Shown one piece after another: positions 22,954 to 33,918 of a stretch of DNA of 64,000 nt. Each line of letters begins with the position of its first letter. Position 1 is the first letter of the stretch. The position numbers and the translations under genes are program-made. Below the pieces are notes generated by a model. The model was not told the origin of the DNA and searched no databases. It saw only the letters and a program-made list of their open reading frames with translations. This DNA is from Labilithrix luteola (lineage in GTDB: Bacteria > Myxococcota_A > Polyangia > Polyangiales > Polyangiaceae): contig NZ_CP012333.1 of assembly GCF_001263205.1 (NCBI RefSeq), positions 9,157,501 through 9,221,500 on the forward strand, given 5' to 3'.

Positions 22954-23166
22954 TCAGTGCTTGTCGCGCGCGTAGGTATACGCGGTGTAGGACGCCAACA
23001 GATGGCAGATCCAGCCGAACGTGCCCCAGGTGCCGAACCAGACGCCGGCCGAGACGATCAACCAGAAGATTCCGCGCAGGAACGCCCCGTTGTAGATCTG
23101 CCCGAGCCCCGGGACGATGAAGGACAGAACGGCAGCAACACCCGGATTCGGAAGCGACTTGCTCAT
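22954..23166 (-). CDS. Small TM2-like membrane protein
   Basis: 70 aa from ATG 23166 (MSKSLPNPGVAAVLSF). Two hydrophobic helices surround PGLGQIYNGAFLRG, the short signature of TM2/DUF5683-like small membrane proteins; function unknown. Its start codon overlaps that of divergent mutY: CATG at 23164-23167 serves both strands. The longer in-frame extension upstream lies inside mutY and is Cys/Ser-rich, so it is not taken. Confidence 0.75.
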   Translation of the reverse strand: MSKSLPNPGVAAVLSFIVPGLGQIYNGAFLRGIFWLIVSAGVWFGTWGTFGWICHLLASYTAYTYARDKH

Positions 23167-24268
23167 GCCGGTGCCAGAAGATGTGACCGACGGCGGCTCG
23201 GCGCAACTGGCGCAGCTACAAGAAGCTCTACTTCGTTGGTACGCCGCGTGCCGGCGCGACTTGCCGTGGCGTAACACGCGGGACGCGTACGCGATTTGGG
23301 TGAGCGAGGTCATGCTCCAGCAGACCCGCGTCGATACCGTCCTTCGCTACTACGACCGATTTTTGCAGCGGTTCCCGACTCCGGTCGCGCTCGCCGAGGC
23401 TCCGTCCGACGACGTTCTCGCGATGTGGAGTGGGCTTGGCTACTACCGACGAGCGCGGCTGCTTCACCGCGGCGCGCAGGCGGTCGCCGAGCAGGGCGGG
23501 GCCTTGCCCTCGAACCGTACGGGCCTGCTCGACGTCCCGGGGATCGGTCGTTACACCTCGGGCGCCATCGCGAGCATCGCGTTCGGCGAGGCGGTGGGCC
23601 TCGTCGACGGGAACGTGGCCCGCGTTCTCGCGCGTCTCTTCGCGATCGACGAGGACATGCGCAAGGCGGGCATGCGCACCGCGGAGAAGCTCGCCGACAA
23701 GATCGTCGCCAAGCAGGATCCTGGGGCTTGGAATCAGGCGCTCATGGAGCTCGGCGCAACCGTTTGTTCCCCGGTGAAGCCGGCGTGTCACAAATGCCCG
23801 GTCTCGACGATGTGCCGCGCCCGGGCCGAGCAGCGAACGTCGGAGCTCCCGGTCCTCTCGCCGAAGGCCAAGCCGCTTGCGCGAAAGGTGCAGTCGCTCG
23901 TCGTGACGCGGGCCTCCGACGGTGCCGTGCTCCTCGCTCGACGCACGCCCGATCGCCTCTTCGGTGGCCTTTGGGAGCCTCCTTCGATCGAAGGTTCGGC
24001 GCGGTCGCGCGGTGCGCTGACGTCGGCGTTCGGTGTGGAGGACGCCAAGCGCGTCGGCAGCGTCGAACACGTTCTGTCGCATCGGAAGCTCACGGTCGAT
24101 GTGCTCAATGCCAGCGTCCGCTCCCTTCCTCGCGTCGCGCCGCCCGAGGGTTACGACGACGTCCGCTTCGTCGCCGTTGGGGAAATCGAGCGCGGCTCCG
24201 AGAAGCTCGGCATTGCCACACTTGCTCGAAAAATCCTGACGTGCGCGGGCGTTCTCGAAGACGCCTAG
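23165..24268 (+). CDS. mutY: A/G-specific adenine DNA glycosylase
   Basis: 367 aa from ATG 23165. It removes A mispaired with 8-oxoG. The HhH-GPD domain has SEVMLQQTRVDTV with catalytic Glu48, VPGIGRYTSGAI (hairpin-helix-hairpin) and VDGNVARVLAR with Asp148. The [4Fe-4S] ligands are Cys201, Cys208, Cys211 and Cys217 (C-x6-C-x2-C-x5-C). The C-terminal NUDIX-like 8-oxoG domain begins near VQSLVVTRASDGAVLLARR. Complete and typical. Fits the oxidative-damage theme of the window (oxyR, nth) without being linked to it. Confidence 0.95.
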   Translation: MPVPEDVTDGGSAQLAQLQEALLRWYAACRRDLPWRNTRDAYAIWVSEVMLQQTRVDTVLRYYDRFLQRFPTPVALAEAPSDDVLAMWSGLGYYRRARLLHRGAQAVAEQGGALPSNRTGLLDVPGIGRYTSGAIASIAFGEAVGLVDGNVARVLARLFAIDEDMRKAGMRTAEKLADKIVAKQDPGAWNQALMELGATVCSPVKPACHKCPVSTMCRARAEQRTSELPVLSPKAKPLARKVQSLVVTRASDGAVLLARRTPDRLFGGLWEPPSIEGSARSRGALTSAFGVEDAKRVGSVEHVLSHRKLTVDVLNASVRSLPRVAPPEGYDDVRFVAVGEIERGSEKLGIATLARKILTCAGVLEDA

Positions 24269-24295
24269 GAGAGTTGCGAGAGGCGCGCCTCCGAA

Positions 24296-25531
24296 GTGGA
24301 CCTCGGGCTCAAGGGAGTGCATCGTGTAAGGGACGTGTCCATCAGCGATCCCAAGCCCAACGGACCCGTAGAACGCGCGCGAGCGCTTCCTCTCGACGAC
24401 AGTGACTCGGACCTCACCCGAGAGCGCGAGTCGACCATGTTGCGCGCCGCGATGGCGGCCAACGTCGCCGGCCAGCGCATCTTCCACAGCCTGGACGAGA
24501 GGCTGGGAGACGACGCGCACGAGGCGATTTGCCGCGTGCTCGTGGCCGACGACGACGAAGCCACACGCGAGCTCATCGCCAGCACGCTGCGCGCGAGCGG
24601 CTACGACGTGGAGGTTGCCACCGATGGGCACGAAGCCGTCGAGCTCGTGGCGCGCGGCGGATTCGACGTCGTTTTGCTCGACGCCGTGATGCCTCGGATG
24701 AGCGGCGTCGACGCGTGCCGGACGATCAAGGGCCTCCGAGGCGACGATTTCACCGGCGACGTCCCCGTCGCGATGATCTTCGCCAAGACGGACACCAAGA
24801 GTCGCATCGAAGCGCTCAAGATCGGCGCCGACGGCTACGTCTGCAAACCGTTCGAGCAGACCGAGCTGCTCGTCTGCGTTTCCTCGGCGCTGCGAACCAA
24901 ACGCGCGCAAGACGCTCTTCGCGCCACGCGCGCCCGCCTGGAGCGATTGCGTTCCTACGACGAGCTCACCGGGGCTCACTCGTTTGCATTCCTCCACGAC
25001 CGGCTCGCGAGCGAGTTCGAAAAGGCATCGCTGCACGCCGAGCCGCTCGCGTGCTGCATTCTCGATGTCGACGGCCTCAAGGTCCAAAACGAGCGCGGTG
25101 GTCGTTCGCACGGGGATCGCGTGCTGTCGGGCATCGTCGAGGTCATCAAGAGCTCCGTCCGCGACACGGACATCGTCGCGCGCTACGGCGGAGACGAGTT
25201 CTTCGTGATGTTGCCTGCGACCCATTTTGCGGGCTCGCTGGTCGTCGCATCCCGCATCTGGCGCGACGTGGCCGCCAAAACGTTTTCAGGCAGCAACGCT
25301 GCGGCTTCGAGAGCATCCAACGCGGACCAGGCGGGCGTGCACGATGCCCACGTGACCGTTTCGGTCGGCGTGGCGCTCTACCCGAGCCGGGACGTGCGGA
25401 CCAAGGAAGCCCTCCTCGGAGCCCTCGAAGCGGCTCTTCTGGAGGCGAAACGCAAGGGCGGAAATCGCCTGTGCGTGTTCCAGCAAGAGGGGTTCATTTA
25501 CACCCCCTCCGCCGGCGCCCCGGAAATCTAG
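24296..25531 (+). CDS. Response regulator diguanylate cyclase (REC-GGDEF)
   Basis: 411 aa from GTG 24296. A receiver domain at about residues 80-200 has acidic ADDDEAT, phospho-acceptor Asp near 129 in VLLDAVMP, and the Lys of VCKPF. The GGDEF domain follows, with YGGDEFF near residue 300 and an RDTD inhibitory I-site exactly five residues before it, so c-di-GMP synthesis with product feedback is expected. The first 70 residues have no recognised domain and contain other possible starts (ATG 24437). No partner kinase is adjacent. A PilZ receptor is encoded at 51.0 kb. Confidence 0.9.
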   Translation: MDLGLKGVHRVRDVSISDPKPNGPVERARALPLDDSDSDLTRERESTMLRAAMAANVAGQRIFHSLDERLGDDAHEAICRVLVADDDEATRELIASTLRASGYDVEVATDGHEAVELVARGGFDVVLLDAVMPRMSGVDACRTIKGLRGDDFTGDVPVAMIFAKTDTKSRIEALKIGADGYVCKPFEQTELLVCVSSALRTKRAQDALRATRARLERLRSYDELTGAHSFAFLHDRLASEFEKASLHAEPLACCILDVDGLKVQNERGGRSHGDRVLSGIVEVIKSSVRDTDIVARYGGDEFFVMLPATHFAGSLVVASRIWRDVAAKTFSGSNAAASRASNADQAGVHDAHVTVSVGVALYPSRDVRTKEALLGALEAALLEAKRKGGNRLCVFQQEGFIYTPSAGAPEI

Positions 25532-25640
25532 CCCAGCCAGGCGGTTCACACGGCCCGCGACACGCATGTCATGGGTAGTCGACGCTCGCACGTCGTACTT
25601 GGTTCATGGCGAGTCGGTTTGGTAGTGTCCGCCCGCCGAG

Positions 25641-27176
25641 ATGTCCATTTGGTGCCGAAAGAGTGCTCGGGGGAGTGCCCCGCTGATCGGCACGCGTGCG
25701 CGGCGGATGCTCGCCGTGGCCTGCATGCTCGTCGGCAGCGGTCTTTTTGCGTCGTCCGCGCGTGCCGGTGATCTGGATCTCGAAGACGATCCGCAGGACG
25801 CGAAGAAGGCCGAAGAGCCGAAGACGCACGCAGCCGCCGACGATATGCCGATGTCGCCGGCTCCGTTCGCGACGATCAGGCCTCACGCGTACTCGCTTCC
25901 CGAGTGTCTTGCGCTCGCCGAGCGAAACCACCCGAACCTGTGGGCGGCGCGCGCCCGCCTCGCCGGAGTCCACGCCCAGCTCGACGAGGCGAAGTACACG
26001 CCGTACTCGTTCTGGTCCGCCAACTCGACCTTCGGCGTCCTTCCGCGGCTCGGCGGCACGCCGTTCTACAACGCGGTTCCGCGAAGCATCCTCAACCAAG
26101 GTCTCGGCTCCGGTTACGAGCCGTTCTTGCAGTTCGGCGTTCGCGGAAACATTCCTCTCTATACGTTCGGCAAGATCGAATCGATCAAGCGCGCGGCGGA
26201 GGCCCAGGTTCGCTTCAGCGAGTGGGATCTCGAGAAGGTCCGCCAACAGGTCCGCATCGACGTTCGCCGCGCGTACTTCGGCCTGATGCTCGCGCGCGAC
26301 GCGCTCTACATCGCGAACGAAGTGCTCGGCCAACTCAACAAGGCGATCGAGGGCACGGTGAGGAAGCTCGAAGCCGGCGACACGTCGGTCGAGGAGCCCG
26401 ACAAGCTCCGCCTCGAGATCTACAAGGACGAGCTCAACGCACGCGTCGCCGAGGCGCGCAAGGGCGAGGCGTTCGCCAACGCGGCACTGCGCTTCCTTAC
26501 CGGCGTCCAGACCGCGTTCGACATTCCCGACGAACCGCTGCGCCGGCCGACCAACACTCTCGGTCCTGTCGTGCGTTACCTCACGGCGGCGCGCCTCTTC
26601 CGCCCCGACGTGAACCTCGCGCGCGCCGGCGTCGCCGCACGCAAGGCCCAGGTCGAGTTCGCGCGTGCGCAGCTCTTTCCGAACATCGGCGTCGGCGTCG
26701 GCTTCTCGTACGCCATCGCGCCCAGCGCCACGCCGCAGAACACGGCGTGGATCGGCGACCCCTACAACGGCTTCGGCGCAGGCTTCGCGTTCGGCGTCGA
26801 ATGGGGGCTCGACTTGCTCCCCAAGCAGGCCCGCCTTTCGGGCGCCGAGTCGCAGCTCGAAGAGGCTCGCTCACTCGAGCGCCTCGCGCTTGGCGGTGTC
26901 GCCGTCGAGGTCGAGAACGCCTATGCCGGCGCGATCGAAGCGAAGGCCCGCGAAGAGAACTGGGACCGCGCCGAGCACCGTGCGAAGCGGTGGATCTCGA
27001 ACGCGCAGGACGCGATCGACCTCGGCACGAAAGACGAGCGCTATCTCATCGAGCCGCTGCGCTCCTACGTCTTCGCTCGCGCGAACCACGTTCAGGCGCT
27101 GATGGACTTCAACGTCGCGCTCAGCGTGCTCGCGCAAGTCACCGGCTGGGACGCCGCGGCTCCTCAGGACAGCTGA
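25641..27176 (+). CDS. TolC-family outer-membrane efflux protein (first of a convergent pair)
   Basis: 511 aa. A signal peptide lies within the first 42 residues (MLAVACMLVGSGLFASSARA; ATG 25707 is an alternative start). The mature protein has the OEP repeat structure: YSLPECLALAERNHPNLWAARARLAGVHAQL, long helical stretches such as FSEWDLEKVRQQVRIDVRRAYFGLMLARDALY, and a second half RPDVNLARAGVAARKAQVEFARAQLFPNIGVGVGF. It would form a trimeric channel for efflux or type I secretion. No inner-membrane transporter or adaptor is adjacent, so its partner is elsewhere. Confidence 0.85.
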   Translation: MSIWCRKSARGSAPLIGTRARRMLAVACMLVGSGLFASSARAGDLDLEDDPQDAKKAEEPKTHAAADDMPMSPAPFATIRPHAYSLPECLALAERNHPNLWAARARLAGVHAQLDEAKYTPYSFWSANSTFGVLPRLGGTPFYNAVPRSILNQGLGSGYEPFLQFGVRGNIPLYTFGKIESIKRAAEAQVRFSEWDLEKVRQQVRIDVRRAYFGLMLARDALYIANEVLGQLNKAIEGTVRKLEAGDTSVEEPDKLRLEIYKDELNARVAEARKGEAFANAALRFLTGVQTAFDIPDEPLRRPTNTLGPVVRYLTAARLFRPDVNLARAGVAARKAQVEFARAQLFPNIGVGVGFSYAIAPSATPQNTAWIGDPYNGFGAGFAFGVEWGLDLLPKQARLSGAESQLEEARSLERLALGGVAVEVENAYAGAIEAKAREENWDRAEHRAKRWISNAQDAIDLGTKDERYLIEPLRSYVFARANHVQALMDFNVALSVLAQVTGWDAAAPQDS

Positions 27177-27219
27177 AGGAACCGCGGACGCCCGCACCCG
27201 CACCCGCTCACGTTCACGC

Positions 27220-28716
27220 TCACCAGGGGCAAGACGCCAGGGCGAGCACGGCGACGACGCGCGCGTTGACGGTCTCGAACTCGCGGAGCGCGAGCTGAAT
27301 TTCCGCCTCGCGCAGTGCCTGCGCGGTGGTGACGAGCTCGAGGCTCGTGCCGCGTCCTTCCTGGTAGGAGGCGCGGGTCAGCCGGTCGTTCTCCGCAGCC
27401 AAATCCCGTGCGGCGGCCGCCACGCGCCGTCGTTCGTCGGCCACGCCGACGTTGCGTCGCGCGCGTTCCACGTCGATCGTGGCTTGGCGGCGCTGCGCCT
27501 CGACCCGTTCGACGGCTTGCAGCTCCTGGGCTTGGGTGTCGTGCAGGTTGCCGTAGCGGGCGCCACCGTCCCAGATGGGCACGGAGAGCACGGCCTGGAC
27601 GTTCCACGTCGTGTTTGGCGTCGCGCCCGTATCGATCGTGGTGGTGGCGAGCTGCGATTGGACGGTGACGGTGGGCGCGAACTGGTACTTCACGTCGTTG
27701 ACGTTGCGGTGCGCGATCTCCACGCGCTTCTTCAGCGTGGCGACGTCCGGGCGATCCTCGACCGATCCCACGGGCTTGCAGACGGACTTGGCGCCCTGTT
27801 CGAGGCCGCTGATGTCGACGGTCGGAGGCACGCCGATCTGCTCGGGCACGCCGAGCGCGAGGCCGAGGTTTTCACGGGCCTGACGTAGCGACTCGTCTCC
27901 GGCCACGAGCGTGGTGCGGGCGCTTTCCACGTCCTGGCGTGCGCGGACGACGTCGATGCCCGTCGCGCCGCCGAGCGCTGCCTTCCGCGTGGTCAGATCG
28001 AGGCGCTGCAGTGCGTTGCGCAGACCGATGCGATTGAGCTCGGCGATGCGTTCGCTGGTGACGACGCTCACGATGGAGTTCGCGACGCCGAGGGCAATCT
28101 GCCGTTTGACGTCGCTCACTGCGAGGCGCGAGGCATCCGCCGCGACGTGCGCCGTTCCAATCGCGTTCCACGTGCGAAGCGCCAGAACGGGCTGCGTCGC
28201 CACGATCGAACCGGTCAGGTAGTTGGGATACGGCGTCTGGACGGCCCGCGTGGTCGGGCCTGCCGGGCCGATGCCCGTGAACTGGGCCGTGGTGTTCGTG
28301 ATGATGTTGTGGGTGTACGTGCCGGTACCGTTGATGGTGGGAAGCGCACCGGCGAGCGCCACGCGCGATTGGGCATCGGCCCGCGCCACGTCCTGCAGGG
28401 CGATCTGCAAGTCCGTCGAACGCGCGCGAACGTACTTGAGGGCGTCCTCCCAGGTGCCGATCTCCGTCGATGCCCGCGCGACGGGCTGGAGCATGGGATC
28501 GTCCACGTCCGGCGGGGCCGGGAGCTCTTCTGGAGCGGGAGGGGCGGGCGTGGGCTTACCGGCGGGCGCGGGCGTGGGCTTACCGGCGGGCGCAGGCGCC
28601 GTCCTAGGCTGGGCGAGGGCCGTCCGACCGACGGACAGAACGACGAGACCTGCGATCAACGACTTGGACGAAAAGAGGAAGCCGGAAGCGATCGGCCTTC
28701 GCATGGGGCGCGACAT
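27220..28716 (-). CDS. TolC-family outer-membrane efflux protein (second of a convergent pair)
   Basis: 498 aa with a signal peptide (SLIAGLVVLSVGRTALAQ) and a PAPAGKPTPAPAGKPT linker. The two OEP halves are evident: GTWEDALKYVRARSTDLQIALQDVARADAQ with GALPTINGTGTYTHN, then DRPDVATLKKRVEIAHRNVNDVKYQFAPTVTVQS. It is not a close copy of the first TolC protein, so this is not a recent duplication. The 43 bp between the two stops has no clear terminator. Partner transporter unknown. Confidence 0.85.
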   Translation of the reverse strand: MSRPMRRPIASGFLFSSKSLIAGLVVLSVGRTALAQPRTAPAPAGKPTPAPAGKPTPAPPAPEELPAPPDVDDPMLQPVARASTEIGTWEDALKYVRARSTDLQIALQDVARADAQSRVALAGALPTINGTGTYTHNIITNTTAQFTGIGPAGPTTRAVQTPYPNYLTGSIVATQPVLALRTWNAIGTAHVAADASRLAVSDVKRQIALGVANSIVSVVTSERIAELNRIGLRNALQRLDLTTRKAALGGATGIDVVRARQDVESARTTLVAGDESLRQARENLGLALGVPEQIGVPPTVDISGLEQGAKSVCKPVGSVEDRPDVATLKKRVEIAHRNVNDVKYQFAPTVTVQSQLATTTIDTGATPNTTWNVQAVLSVPIWDGGARYGNLHDTQAQELQAVERVEAQRRQATIDVERARRNVGVADERRRVAAAARDLAAENDRLTRASYQEGRGTSLELVTTAQALREAEIQLALREFETVNARVVAVLALASCPW

Positions 28717-28834
28717 TATGGATGAGGAGAAACCTCACCAGGTTGCGCGTATTCCCCGCAACCGCGATCTTCTGCCCCGACACGAAGAGCTCACGCGCCC
28801 GACATCCGCTGAGCTCGCGGGGGGCCGAGAGCGA

Positions 28835-29890
28835 TCAGCGACGCGTCGTGGCGTACCGAGCGTCGCCCGGGATGAGATCGAGCCTCGCCCGCAGCTCGGC
28901 GAACCGTCCGCGCAGGCGGCCTACCGCGACGCGGAAGGGGGCGGCCACCTCTGCCTGAGAGAGCGGAAGATGGTCGACGTACACGATGGCGTACGCGACG
29001 GCGGCCGCAAGACCAGCAAGGTCGTCGCGCTTTGCGGTCTTCTCGACCGACTTTTGGCGCGTGCGTTTGGATGCGGGGGGCAAGATGCTCGCGCGCTCCG
29101 AGAGAGCGTCGTTCGCGAGGGCAAGGGCGCGCTCGCGTTGCTTCGTGTCGAGCGGGAGATGCGAGAGGCCTTGTTCGAGCACGCGTGCGAGGGGATGGCC
29201 CTTCGGCTGGCGGCGCGTGGTGGTCGCGCGACGCGGCGCGACCGAACGAGGTGGAGGGGCCGGCGTCGATCGCGGAGGAGCGCTCGAGTGTGCCGGACGC
29301 CGCGCGGGCGCGCCTTGATCGAGCCATCGCGAGAGAGCTTCGAGCTCCCGGGAAGGGTAGCGGCTGAGCGCGAGCTCGAGGATCGGACGCGCCCGATCCA
29401 TCTGCCCAGCTCGCGCAAGGGCATGGACGTACGACGCGACGATCTCCGAGTTCTCCGCCTTGGCCGCATAAGCCGAGCGGAGCCAAGGGAGCGCGCGCTC
29501 CGGCTTGCCCACGGCCACGTCCAACAAGTGGCCGAGGTTGTGCGCGTACCACGGGTTTCCGGGCGCGCAAGCGATGGCGCGCTCGTAGGCGCTCACCGCG
29601 CATCGAAAGTTGCCGAGGAGAGTCTGACAGAAGGCCAGAACCGCCCAAGCGCGGTCGTCTGCCTGGCGGTGCGCAAGCGCGCGGCGCGCATAGATCGCCG
29701 CACGCCAAGGATGACGTTCGACGAGGAGCTCGGCGAGCTGACGATGAGCAAAAATGCCGTCGTCGCTCGCCGGGGAAGCAAGCCGCGCGAGGCGGGCAAG
29801 ACGTGGAAGGACGTCTGCCGGATCGAAGGCGCGGGTCAACGCCCCTTCGATTTCCTGGCGCAGCCGCCGCGTTTCACTGCCTGCCTCCAT
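28835..29890 (-). CDS. TPR protein with unknown C-terminal domain
   Basis: 351 aa. Residues about 45-185 are TPR-like helices (for example AVSAYERAIACAPGNPWYAHNLGHLLDVA). Residues 190-225 are a Pro/Arg linker, and the last 110 residues form a helical domain (LAAAVAYAIVYVDHLPLSQAEVAAPFRVAVGRLRGRFAELRARLDL) that looks like an HTH or cyclin-like fold but is not recognised. No signal peptide, so probably a cytosolic scaffold or regulator. Stands alone between the TolC gene and the barrel protein. Confidence 0.65.
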   Translation of the reverse strand: MEAGSETRRLRQEIEGALTRAFDPADVLPRLARLARLASPASDDGIFAHRQLAELLVERHPWRAAIYARRALAHRQADDRAWAVLAFCQTLLGNFRCAVSAYERAIACAPGNPWYAHNLGHLLDVAVGKPERALPWLRSAYAAKAENSEIVASYVHALARAGQMDRARPILELALSRYPSRELEALSRWLDQGAPARRPAHSSAPPRSTPAPPPRSVAPRRATTTRRQPKGHPLARVLEQGLSHLPLDTKQRERALALANDALSERASILPPASKRTRQKSVEKTAKRDDLAGLAAAVAYAIVYVDHLPLSQAEVAAPFRVAVGRLRGRFAELRARLDLIPGDARYATTRR

Positions 29891-29960
29891 GCTCGACGTT
29901 AGGATGTAGCGAGCGTGATTGCAGTGCGCAACGAATCGTTAAGCCGCGGTCGATTTCGCT

Positions 29961-29994
29961 TGCGCGGTCGGAGAACGGCTCCTCCGACCGCGCA
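29961..29994. terminator. Strong hairpin downstream of the barrel protein
   Basis: TGCGCGGTCGGAG (29961-29973) and CTCCGACCGCGCA (29982-29994) form a perfect 13-bp stem with an 8-nt loop. There is no U tract on either strand. Most likely ends the gene that stops at 30040. Confidence 0.55.
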
Positions 29995-30039
29995 TGCGGA
30001 CGCGCTAAGAAACTAAGTTAGCAACTGTTACGAAGCGGT

Positions 30040-30735
30040 TCAGAACGCGTAAGCGACGGTCAGCAAGAAGCGCGGGCGAACACCTCCGCCAGCGATGATG
30101 GCGCTCGCGAGATTGAGGTTGTCCGTGTTGATGTCCTTGCTCGTCGACGTGTACTGGAGGCCGAATCCGCCGCCCACGACGACGCCCGGGCCGATGATCG
30201 CCTGACCTCCGATATCGAGCGCGCCACCGATCGAGGTGAACGAATCGCTCGAGGCCTGCGCCGACGTGTTGGTTCCGGTCGGCGCGCTCTGGGAATAGCT
30301 GGCGAACAGGAACGACGGCCCGACGAAGAAGCCGTTCGAGCCCTTGGAGCCCGTGTAGAAGCGGTAGCCGAGCTCGCCACCGAAGCCATTGAGTGAGCCG
30401 GCGTCGACGTCTTGACCGTTCACCGTCACGGTGACCGGCGCGTGCGCGAAGAATGGATTGAGCGTAATTGCGTGATGCTTCGCGGGCAGATATTCGCCCT
30501 GGAGGCTGTAACGACCGATCGCAACTCCGAGCGGATTCAATCCGACCGTGAAATGCTTGTAGTCGTCGTCCGAGTCTTCGACCTTCGGTTGCTCGCGCGG
30601 CGCCGGTGTTTGCGCGACGGCGGCGGGAGGTGCTCCGCCAGGTGCAGTGTCTTGCGCGTGCGCTTCGCCCGCGAAGAGTGCCATCGAGAGAGCCGAAAAC
30701 ATCGCTGAAGAAAGAAGGAATGACGCAATACGCAT
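30040..30735 (-). CDS. Outer-membrane beta-barrel protein
   Basis: 231 aa from ATG 30735, with GGAGGT 5 nt before it. Signal peptide MRIASFLLSSAMFSALSMALFAGEAHAQ, an Ala/Pro linker, then beta-strand-rich sequence rich in Gly, Ser and aromatics (FTVGLNPLGVAIGRYSLQGEYLP, FFVGPSFLFASYSQS), ending RFLLTVAYAF with the terminal Phe typical of BamA-assembled barrels. About eight strands suggest a small OmpA/OmpW-sized barrel. An in-frame extension to 30894 is not used. Confidence 0.8.
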   Translation of the reverse strand: MRIASFLLSSAMFSALSMALFAGEAHAQDTAPGGAPPAAVAQTPAPREQPKVEDSDDDYKHFTVGLNPLGVAIGRYSLQGEYLPAKHHAITLNPFFAHAPVTVTVNGQDVDAGSLNGFGGELGYRFYTGSKGSNGFFVGPSFLFASYSQSAPTGTNTSAQASSDSFTSIGGALDIGGQAIIGPGVVVGGGFGLQYTSTSKDINTDNLNLASAIIAGGGVRPRFLLTVAYAF

Positions 30736-30971
30736 AACGGACCTCCGGCGAGACAGCTGGCTGTCCGACGCCAGATCGGAAGCCACCCATCCTCCAATTG
30801 CCCCTTGGATTTCCGGCTCCACGCAGCCTCGCGCGCGCCGCCCCCCAAAGAGCTGTTCTGCTCCGACAGACGCCCGGGTGGTCCTCTTATTCACCCCCCT
30901 GGATCACAAAAAGTGACCCACGCGCACAACGCGCGACGCGAATTGCGCAACTCGCGGCGAAGGTTTCGCGT

Positions 30972-30989
30972 GGGGACGGAAACGTCCCC
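30972..30989. terminator. Hairpin just after the conserved unknown gene
   Basis: GGGGACG (30972-30978), GAAA loop, CGTCCCC (30983-30989), 7 bp beyond the stop of the minus-strand gene ending at 30996. No U tract. The rest of 30736-30995 holds nothing else recognisable. Confidence 0.45.
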
Positions 30990-30995
30990 GCGGGG

Positions 30996-31964
30996 TTACC
31001 TGAACGAAATGATGCGTTGCTGCGCGAGATCCGAAAGGATTCTGAGCGCGTCGAGCTCGGGCATCCCGCTCACGTCGAGCAGCATCTCCAGCGTGGACAC
31101 ACCGTCGATTAGCGAGAGCACGAAGCCCGCGCGGTGATCGATCGAGAGCCACCGGAACTGGTCGCGCGGAACCATGACGACCGGCACACGATCGAGGGGG
31201 CCCAAACGTGCGGAGTACATCTGGCGGAGAACGCTCCGGCAGGTCTCCGCGCAGGCGCGCACGCCGACGTCGGACGGGTCGATCGCGAGAAGCTTCTCCG
31301 CGACGTCGAGCGCGCCCGTATAGTCGCCGAGCGAGATGCGATCGTTCATCTCGCGCGTCGTGGGCTCGGCTTCGACGTTGACCGACGAGACGGGCGCGTC
31401 GACGATGTCCTCGTAGTCGCCGCGCACGCCGGAGGGCTTCGCGCTCTGCGCGAGTGCGTCGATGAGCTCCTGCTGGATCGGCGGCGGGGGCTGCGTCGGC
31501 TGATCGTCGTCGATCCCGTGCAGCGGATCGTCGTCGTGCCCGAATGTCGGGGCAGGGGGAGGCTGGGTGGCGAAGTCGCCCCAGCCGCTTTCCTCTTTGG
31601 GCTCCCACGAGGAGCCGCGCGCGGCGCTGGCCACGTCCCTTCGACGTGGCGGCAAGTTCGAAGGAATGCGTGCGTTCGCGAGGGAAAGCAGGCCCGCCGG
31701 GCCCGCGCGATCGGAAGCTCCGCGCGGTGCACCCGAGTGAGGGCGGTTCGTCGCGCTCACGCCGGCCGCATACAGAGCCTGCCGCGAGGTGCCCTGGGGG
31801 GTCACCCGCGAGTGAAAGTCATTTTTCTGACCGCCCGGAGGTGGGGCCAGGACTTCCCGCGCGAACTCCGCCGGATCGAAGGGCGGTGACACGGTAGGGC
31901 GATCCTGGTCGTCCTCTTGCGAGGCACCGGTTTCCCCCTCGGTCATCTCGGGATCCTTCGACAC
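30996..31964 (-). CDS. Conserved unknown protein downstream of dnaK
   Basis: 322 aa, no signal peptide. Residues 1-160 are disordered (acidic start, then Pro/Gly/Ser-rich). Residues about 195-240 are a TPR-like helix pair (MNDRISLGDYTGALDVAEKLLAIDPSDVGVRACAETC). The final 70 residues (FRWLSIDHRAGFVLSLIDGVSTLEMLLDVSGMPELDALRILSDLAQQRIISF) form a compact domain that appears to be a winged-helix-like module. It follows dnaK by 50 bp on the same strand and is probably co-expressed with the chaperone pair. Function not known. Confidence 0.65.
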   Translation of the reverse strand: MSKDPEMTEGETGASQEDDQDRPTVSPPFDPAEFAREVLAPPPGGQKNDFHSRVTPQGTSRQALYAAGVSATNRPHSGAPRGASDRAGPAGLLSLANARIPSNLPPRRRDVASAARGSSWEPKEESGWGDFATQPPPAPTFGHDDDPLHGIDDDQPTQPPPPIQQELIDALAQSAKPSGVRGDYEDIVDAPVSSVNVEAEPTTREMNDRISLGDYTGALDVAEKLLAIDPSDVGVRACAETCRSVLRQMYSARLGPLDRVPVVMVPRDQFRWLSIDHRAGFVLSLIDGVSTLEMLLDVSGMPELDALRILSDLAQQRIISFR

Positions 31965-32014
31965 TTCTCCCCGTCCATCACACTGCGTGGGGTTGGGCTA
32001 CTCGAGCTCGGCGA

Positions 32015-33838
<1,824 letters not shown>

Positions 33839-33918
33839 AAGCACGGTCTCCTTACTCGAGTCTCAAAGCCTACACCGACTGCCGCGGAATGTATCGACGA
33901 GCGACACCTTCTCCGTAG

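Noticed and set aside
33839..33918. CIRCE/HrcA element before dnaK
   Set aside because: No TTAGCACTC-N9-GAGTGCTAA or clear inverted repeat in the 80 bp.
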